Of a stretch of 64,000 nt of DNA, positions 58,919 through 64,000 are shown one piece after another (position 1 is the first letter of the stretch; the number at the start of each line of letters is the position of its first letter). This stretch comes from CAZNPL01 sp964574815 (GTDB lineage: Bacteria > Planctomycetota > Phycisphaerae > UBA1845). The position numbers and the translations under genes are program-made. The notes under the pieces are model-generated. The model was given only the letters and a program-made list of their open reading frames with translations, was not told where the DNA came from and ran no database searches. The stretch is taken from NCBI GenBank assembly GCA_964574815.1, contig CAZNPL010000018.1:1-64000 (forward strand). The letters run 5' to 3'.

Positions 58919-61366
58919 TCACCGGACGGGGAGTAGCGCCTCGAACATCCGGTCCACGCGCGTTCGCCAGCTTGACCAGCCTGTGCCGTCGTGAGCCTCG
59001 CCTCCTGCAAAGGTGTAGCCGGCGGCGCGCAGCTTTTCGGCGAACCGTCGATTGACGTCTCCCATGTCCCAGTTTTCGTGAGGATTGCGGAAGTCGTAGG
59101 CACCCCAGTCGAGACAGATCTGGAGCGGCTGTTTCTTGGCAGAGGTAAGGAGTCCCGCCACGTCGGGCGTGAAGGAGTCGAGCAAAAACATGGATTGAGT
59201 CCCGACGCGGCCAACCAAGCCCGGATGCTTCAGCACGCAGTACCAGGCGTCACTGCCGGACAATCCGGCCCCGACGCTCGCCCGCCCCTCTGCCGAGGCG
59301 ATGGTGCGGTAGGTCTTGTCGATGAAAGGTATCAGCTCCTTGGCGAACATCTCGGTGTATTGCTCGGTCTGCCTGAACGACGGCTCGTGGATGAACACGG
59401 CGATAACCGGTGCGACACGCCGCCCGATGAGATTGTCAAGCGCCCGCGGATACAGCCCGCGCGTCATCGCTTGCGCGCCGCCGTGCACGTACATCACGGG
59501 CAGACCGTCTGCACCCTCGTCGTAACCTCGGGGCAGATAGACGTCGATCTTGTGCTTCTTCCCGAGTGCTTCACTCTCCAACTCGTGCGATTCCGTGCGC
59601 CCCTTTCGGGAGGGATCTGGCTCTTCAAGGAACGTCGGCGCCCGCCAGTCGGGCATCGCGAACCAGGACATCTCCAGTTCCTGCCCGCTGAAAGACATCT
59701 CCATCTCCTCATCGAAGAGAATGGTTGTCGTGGTACGGGAATTGCGCGGGTCCGGCATGGTCTGGTAGTCCTTCATCAGGACGTAGTTCAGCCGGGCGTC
59801 CGGCTCGAGACGCATGGAATAGTAATACAGATCGGTGCCGGCCACGCGATTCATGGGGCGATCCTGGCGGGCGCCAAACATATCCCCGGCAATACCCGGA
59901 TCCGTGCCGGATCCGCGGTACACGAAGTGCGCCGTGTTACGCCCCTCGATGATGGGGAATGATCCCTGAGCACCCATGAACTCGTCGATCAGGGGCTCCT
60001 TTTCCTTGGCCTCCTGCACCTTCGCGACAAATCGTCCGAACTTGCTATCCGGCAGCATCCCTTCGGCATCGACGTCGGCCGCAACGGTCGCAGCGCCCTT
60101 GTCGATATCGACCTTCGCGATCTCGCCATGGCTCCGAACATAAATACTGTCATGAGCATAGCTCGGAGGCGTCCACACCACGTCCTCGAACAACGCCAGC
60201 GCAGCCGCCTCCTTGTAACCCGAGGGGCTGGCCGGGGCGACGTGCAAGGTGCCCTTCTTCGTCACGATCACCAGATGTCCGTCGGCCAGAATGGTGAAGC
60301 CGTCGCCCGGCTCGCGATCGCGCCACATGCGTCCTCCGGTGGCGGCGTTGACGCATGTGAGGATGCGCCCGGTGTAACCGTAGATGTAGCCATCGTGATA
60401 CACGGGGACGTTGTAGCTGCTTCGAATCGTGCGCTCTTCCCAGACCGGATGCACCGCAACGGTCTCGGACTCCCGCTTAGGTTCCACCACAATGGACTTG
60501 TCGTTTTTGTGCGCCAGAAATATGCGTTGTGCGCCCGCCAAGACGGGTACGGCGCTTACCGACCCTCTTTCGCCATCGAGCTTCAGATCATACTGCCAGA
60601 CGATTCTGCCATCCTTCGGAGTCAAGGCAAACAGATGCTTCTGGCTCGGCGCAAGCACCAGGTCCCGTCCGGACCATGTGCATGCGATCGGCGATTGATA
60701 CGCGACGCCGTCACCACCGACCGACCAGATACGCTTGCCCGTTTCCGGGTCGAAGCCTGCAACCGCCGCGTCCTTCGCGCCAATCGCCACGATCAGAACG
60801 CCGTCCCGCAGAATCGGCGAGGTGCCGAAACCATAAAAAGGCGTGTCGGCCCCTTGATCCTCCGCCAGGTGCGTCGACCACTGCAATTCACCAGTGTCGA
60901 GCGCGACGGCGAACAACCGCCCGTTCGCGCCCAGCCCGAAGACCCGGCCGTCGGCGATCACCGGCGTGGCAATTGGCCCGTCGTGCGAGCCATCGTGACC
61001 TCGATAGGTCGGGCCGATCTCGAACCGCCAGCGCTCGCGCCCATCCTTTGCATCGAGGTTGACCATGACGTCACTCGTTCCGTCGGAAAACATGGTCACC
61101 ACATGCGGGCCGGCGACCGAGATCCCGGAGTAGCCGCTGCCGATTCGCTTCTTCCATGCCGTCCGCAGGCTGAATCGTTCCATTCCCGACAGCCCGCCCG
61201 CGTCCGCAGCGATGCCGTGTCCCTCAGCGCCGCGAAAACTCGGCCAGTCGTGCTCGATGGACGGGTCCGCGCTCGCGTTCTGCGCCGCAGCGAAACCGAT
61301 CAAAACAAGCACAACCAATTGGCACGATCGAAGCGAAGTATCAGGCGCGAACAACGATCGAATCAT
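58919..61366 (-). CDS. PQQ-like beta-propeller fused to an esterase domain
   Basis: About 815 residues. I chose ATG 61366 because GAGGAGA lies six bases upstream; the ATG at 61372 touches that site. A signal peptide (LVVLVLIGFAAAQNASA) leads into an outer-membrane-assembly/PQQ-type propeller of about 400 residues (DWPSFRGAEGHGIA, VIADGRVFGLGANGRLFAV, GFDPETGKRIWS, TPKDGRIVWQYD). The C-terminal 300 residues are an alpha/beta hydrolase of the enterochelin-esterase/EstD group: IDVYLPRGYDEGADGLPVMYV, nucleophile Ser703 in GAGLSGSDAW, acid in LDWGAYD, and the His in GGEAHDGTGWSSW. The nucleophile elbow ends in Ser instead of Gly. An exported enzyme on ester-linked substrates is likely. Confidence 0.85.
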   Translation of the reverse strand: MIRSLFAPDTSLRSCQLVVLVLIGFAAAQNASADPSIEHDWPSFRGAEGHGIAADAGGLSGMERFSLRTAWKKRIGSGYSGISVAGPHVVTMFSDGTSDVMVNLDAKDGRERWRFEIGPTYRGHDGSHDGPIATPVIADGRVFGLGANGRLFAVALDTGELQWSTHLAEDQGADTPFYGFGTSPILRDGVLIVAIGAKDAAVAGFDPETGKRIWSVGGDGVAYQSPIACTWSGRDLVLAPSQKHLFALTPKDGRIVWQYDLKLDGERGSVSAVPVLAGAQRIFLAHKNDKSIVVEPKRESETVAVHPVWEERTIRSSYNVPVYHDGYIYGYTGRILTCVNAATGGRMWRDREPGDGFTILADGHLVIVTKKGTLHVAPASPSGYKEAAALALFEDVVWTPPSYAHDSIYVRSHGEIAKVDIDKGAATVAADVDAEGMLPDSKFGRFVAKVQEAKEKEPLIDEFMGAQGSFPIIEGRNTAHFVYRGSGTDPGIAGDMFGARQDRPMNRVAGTDLYYYSMRLEPDARLNYVLMKDYQTMPDPRNSRTTTTILFDEEMEMSFSGQELEMSWFAMPDWRAPTFLEEPDPSRKGRTESHELESEALGKKHKIDVYLPRGYDEGADGLPVMYVHGGAQAMTRGLYPRALDNLIGRRVAPVIAVFIHEPSFRQTEQYTEMFAKELIPFIDKTYRTIASAEGRASVGAGLSGSDAWYCVLKHPGLVGRVGTQSMFLLDSFTPDVAGLLTSAKKQPLQICLDWGAYDFRNPHENWDMGDVNRRFAEKLRAAGYTFAGGEAHDGTGWSSWRTRVDRMFEALLPVR

Positions 61367-61679
61367 GACCATTCTCCTCTTGGATCAAAGCACCCCCCGC
61401 GGCGAACGACGATCCCTCCAAAGTCCAAGTTGGCGAGGAAAATACGACATCAGGCGGCCCGAACCACCCGGATTCAAGAGTCGAGTTTACGCGGGGCACG
61501 CAAGCCCGGCAACATAGCCCGGGGCTCGACGAGCACGGTTGGCCGTCAGATCTTGTATGGAGGCACGAAGGGGGTCAGAATGCCTTCAGACGGCCGCATC
61601 ACGCCCTCAAACGGCGGCGCGGCACTCGATGCAAGTGCGGTTCACCGTGAAAAGATGACACGATTCAAGGAGAAACGAC
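61367..61679. other. Divergent region between PQQ-esterase and rubrerythrin
   Basis: 313 bases that must contain promoters for both directions. No convincing pair of boxes, operator or small gene was found. Confidence 0.4.
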
Positions 61680-62177
61680 ATGTCCAGTACCCAGGACAAC
61701 CTGAAGGAAGCCTTCGCGGGTGAGAGCCAAGCCAATCGCAAGTACGTCGCCTTTGCGCGGCGGGCGGAGAAGGACGGATTCGCGAACGTCGCGAAGCTGT
61801 TTCGCACGGCGGCCGAGGCAGAGACGATTCACGCCATGGGGCATTTCAGCGCCATGGACGGTGTCGGGTCAACAGCCGACAACCTCCGGGCGGCCATCGA
61901 CAACGAAACCTACGAGCACACCACGATGTACCCGCCCATGATCGAAAAGGCCGAATCGGAGGGCCATAAGGCAAAACGCATGTTCAACTACGCCTCGAAG
62001 GCCGAGGCGGTGCACGCCGAGCTCTACAAGCAGGCCCTCGAGGCCGTCGAACGGGGTGAGGACCTGGATGTGGTCGACATCTACCTTTGCCCGGTCTGCG
62101 GTCACATCGAGTTCGGTGAGGCACCCGAATCCTGCCCGATCTGCGGAACGAAGAAGGAGAAGTTCACCCAGGTGTAA
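61680..62177 (+). CDS. Rubrerythrin
   Basis: 165 residues, AAGGAG eight bases before ATG. The ferritin-like domain has the diiron ligands in EAFAGESQANRKY, AAEAETIHAMGH, ETYEHTTMYP and SKAEAVHAELY. The C-terminal rubredoxin-like site is CPVCG and CPICG. Rubrerythrins reduce hydrogen peroxide in the cytoplasm, usually in anaerobes or microaerophiles, which suggests the host meets low oxygen. Confidence 0.95.
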   Translation: MSSTQDNLKEAFAGESQANRKYVAFARRAEKDGFANVAKLFRTAAEAETIHAMGHFSAMDGVGSTADNLRAAIDNETYEHTTMYPPMIEKAESEGHKAKRMFNYASKAEAVHAELYKQALEAVERGEDLDVVDIYLCPVCGHIEFGEAPESCPICGTKKEKFTQV

Positions 62178-62246
62178 GGCGGTCGAGGGCGGCTCGCGCC
62201 TCTTCCTCGGCGTCGCATCAAGCAAAGGGCCCGGTAGTAACCCCGC

Positions 62247-64000
62247 ATGGCAGATCAACCGCGAAGCCCGACCCTCTGGCTCGTCTGGAAACTGGGTGCA
62301 TTCCTCGCCCTGATCGGCCTCGGGCACCTGGTCGCCCTGGCGCTGTCGGCACCGGTGCTCCTGATCTCGGATCAGGCTGCTCAGTTTATGCTGATGCTGA
62401 TCGCGGCCGTCGTGGTCCTGGCTTTCTCAGCCTGGCTTGCCAGAGAGTTCGACGGTGTCCGCGTTGGGGCAATCGGCATCGGTTTCGATCGGCCGTGGAT
62501 TCGACATCTCGTCATTGGGGTCGTGGCCGGCGCCGCTCTGATCACCATCGTCTGGCTGATCTTCGGTTGGTTCGGATGGTCGGACTGGCAAGTCAGCGGA
62601 ACCCGCGATCGGCAGTTCCTCAAGCTCGTGGGCGCACTTCTGTACTGCGCGGCGATCGCGGCGCACGAAGAGCTGTTGTTCCGAGGCTACGCGTTTCAGC
62701 TCATCGCGCGCCGCAATCTGCCCGTAGCGTTAATCCTCGGCGGGATCCTGTTCGCCGCGTATCACATGACCAACAAGGGAGCCGTCACGCCAGTCGCCGT
62801 GATCAATCTAGTCATTGCCCATCTGCTGTTCTCGGCCTGCTACCTCAAAACGCGCAGCCTGTGGCTGCCCTTCGGCCTGCACGCAAGCTGGAACTTCACG
62901 AGCAGCTATGTCCTGGGCCTGCCGTTCTATGGCAGCGCACCCGACGGTGCGATCTTTACGACGAGCCTCGACACCAACACCTGGACGGGTCACGCTTTCA
63001 TTCCGGAGGGCGGACTCCTGGTCACGCTCGTGTTCGTCGTTGCGACGCTCCTCGTCTGGTTTCTCGTCAAGCAACGCCGCCCGGCCGCCGACCTGCTTGC
63101 GGCCGAAGAGGTCGTACCGCAACCCGCACCTCGACTGCCGGCCGCACCCGAGTCCGGCCCCGGCGAACCTCCGCCACCTGCTCGCCGCATCCTGGCGATC
63201 GACGTGCTCCGCGGCCTGGCCATCCTCGGCATTCTGCCGATGAACATGCAGCTCATCGCCATGTTCGCAGGGGCGGCGTTGCACCCCTACGCCGGGCCAT
63301 ACACCGACACCTCGGATGTCACCATCTGGGTCGCAGTGCGTCTGCTGATCGGCTCGAAGGATCTGGCCGTCTTCAGCATGCTGTTCGGCGCAGGCATTCT
63401 CATCATCGACACCACGCGGCGCAACCGCGGCGAAAACCCCACCCATACGCACCTGCGACGAATGACGGTTCTGCTCGTCTTCGGCCTGATCCACTCGTAC
63501 GCCGTGTGGGCCGGCGACATCCTGTTCACCTACGCCCTCTGCGGATTCATTATCTACGTGTTCCGTCGCATGAAGCCGTCCCTGCTCATCACCCTGGGGA
63601 TGCTCGTATACGCCGTCCCGATGCTTCTGCTGGCCGCGGTACATTTCGTGTTCCCCGACATGTCTGCGAATGTTCAGCAGAGCGTGCGTGATTTCTTCCA
63701 GCCGACCGCGGAGATCATCGCAGCCCACAACGAGCTCTACCGCGGGAGCTGGGTCGAGACGTTGTCTGACCGTGCTTCAGCTTCACTCGCCAATCAGACC
63801 CTGGGGCTGGTCCTGGTCATGGGACCAATCGCCGGCGGCATGATGCTGGTCGGCATGGGACTGTACAAGCTGGGCATCTTTTTCGCACGCAAGCCCGACC
63901 GCAGTTACGTTCTCATGATCGCCCTCGGCCTGCTGCTCGGCTATCCCCTGTTGATCTACGGCTTCATTTGGAGTTTCGCGCGGAACTGGCGGCTTGAAGA
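62247..64000 (+). CDS. CPBP intramembrane protease fused to DUF418 membrane protein (3' truncated)
   Basis: 584 codons visible; the frame is still open at the window end. Residues 1-290 form a CPBP (CAAX protease/bacteriocin-processing) domain: motif 1 AAHEELLFRGYAFQ (Glu141, Glu142, Arg146), motif 2 FAAYHMTN, motif 3 LHASWNF, all with the catalytic residues. A proline-rich linker (residues about 285-312) joins a DUF418-type polytopic domain starting RRILAIDVLRGLAILGILPMNM, with SKDLAVFSMLFGAG and the repeated DILFTYALCGFI. The role of DUF418 is unknown (transport suspected in the family). The weak ribosome-binding site (AAAGGGCC) leaves the start slightly uncertain. It follows rubrerythrin by 69 bases. 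Confidence 0.85.
   Translation, partial: MADQPRSPTLWLVWKLGAFLALIGLGHLVALALSAPVLLISDQAAQFMLMLIAAVVVLAFSAWLAREFDGVRVGAIGIGFDRPWIRHLVIGVVAGAALITIVWLIFGWFGWSDWQVSGTRDRQFLKLVGALLYCAAIAAHEELLFRGYAFQLIARRNLPVALILGGILFAAYHMTNKGAVTPVAVINLVIAHLLFSACYLKTRSLWLPFGLHASWNFTSSYVLGLPFYGSAPDGAIFTTSLDTNTWTGHAFIPEGGLLVTLVFVVATLLVWFLVKQRRPAADLLAAEEVVPQPAPRLPAAPESGPGEPPPPARRILAIDVLRGLAILGILPMNMQLIAMFAGAALHPYAGPYTDTSDVTIWVAVRLLIGSKDLAVFSMLFGAGILIIDTTRRNRGENPTHTHLRRMTVLLVFGLIHSYAVWAGDILFTYALCGFIIYVFRRMKPSLLITLGMLVYAVPMLLLAAVHFVFPDMSANVQQSVRDFFQPTAEIIAAHNELYRGSWVETLSDRASASLANQTLGLVLVMGPIAGGMMLVGMGLYKLGIFFARKPDRSYVLMIALGLLLGYPLLIYGFIWSFARNWRLE

Noticed and set aside
62495..63691. 398-codon open frame on the plus strand
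   Set aside because: Out of frame with the CPBP-DUF418 gene and rich in Arg and His; the other frame has all conserved motifs.

Overview
The window is GC-rich bacterial DNA and most likely comes from a planctomycete, probably of the Phycisphaerae type. I infer this from several secreted proteins that share a cysteine-rich plus dockerin-like C-terminus, very large LamG/beta-helix surface proteins, a PQQ-propeller/esterase fusion, a FabZ-ACP-FabZ-ketosynthase cassette, and dispersed short palindromes and octamer repeats. No rRNA, tRNA, CRISPR array or insertion sequence was seen.

Layout. 1-7753 (+) holds the C-terminus of a secreted LamG/dockerin protein, a secreted TPR-CHAT peptidase-like protein, a PA0069-type radical SAM protein and two tandem paralogous secreted proteins of unknown family. 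7845-11244 (-) is a compact operon (NUDIX hydrolase, rhomboid protease, M50 site-2 protease, dapB) behind a good sigma70-like promoter. 11715-23714 (+) looks like one 12-kb operon: histidine kinase, receiver, HD-GYP, degenerate GGDEF, STAS, then GspE/PilB, GspF/PilC, PilM, PilN, PilO, a PilP/GspC-like protein and a pseudopilin, closed by a strong terminator. 24548-30438 (+) holds ribosomal protein S1 and a fatty-acid/polyketide-like cassette (FabZ, ACP, FabZ, a ketosynthase without catalytic histidines, an intact ketosynthase). 30439-32479 is a gene-free block of repeats: an array of hairpins, short tandem repeats and a 253-bp unit in tandem. 32480-34672 (+) is a secreted cupredoxin-CHRD-sugar dehydrogenase-dockerin protein.

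34798-41347 (-) is a histidine operon, hisG-hisC-hisB-hisH-hisF-hisAIE-hisD, with a HisA-HisI-HisE fusion. Upstream is a classical leader peptide with six consecutive histidine codons, a pause hairpin and a terminator hairpin, so the operon is probably controlled by transcription attenuation. 41896-57649 is dominated by exported proteins on the minus strand: a BNR/sortilin-like lipoprotein, a cysteine-rich cohesin-like/HYR/dockerin protein and a 2686-residue LamG/beta-helix protein. A YjdF-like membrane protein lies between them on the plus strand.

Inside the apparent gene desert at 48162-49588 are two tiny paralogous genes on the minus strand (25 and 22 codons). Each has a perfect AGGAGG six bases before its ATG, the two share the core IIPxVGEILGE, they differ mostly at synonymous sites, and each is followed after about 28 nt by a hairpin with identical arms. 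These micro-genes and the histidine attenuator are the two most interesting observations.

57946-64000 holds a decayed LamG gene fragment, a PQQ-propeller/esterase fusion, rubrerythrin and a CPBP protease-DUF418 fusion that runs off the end.
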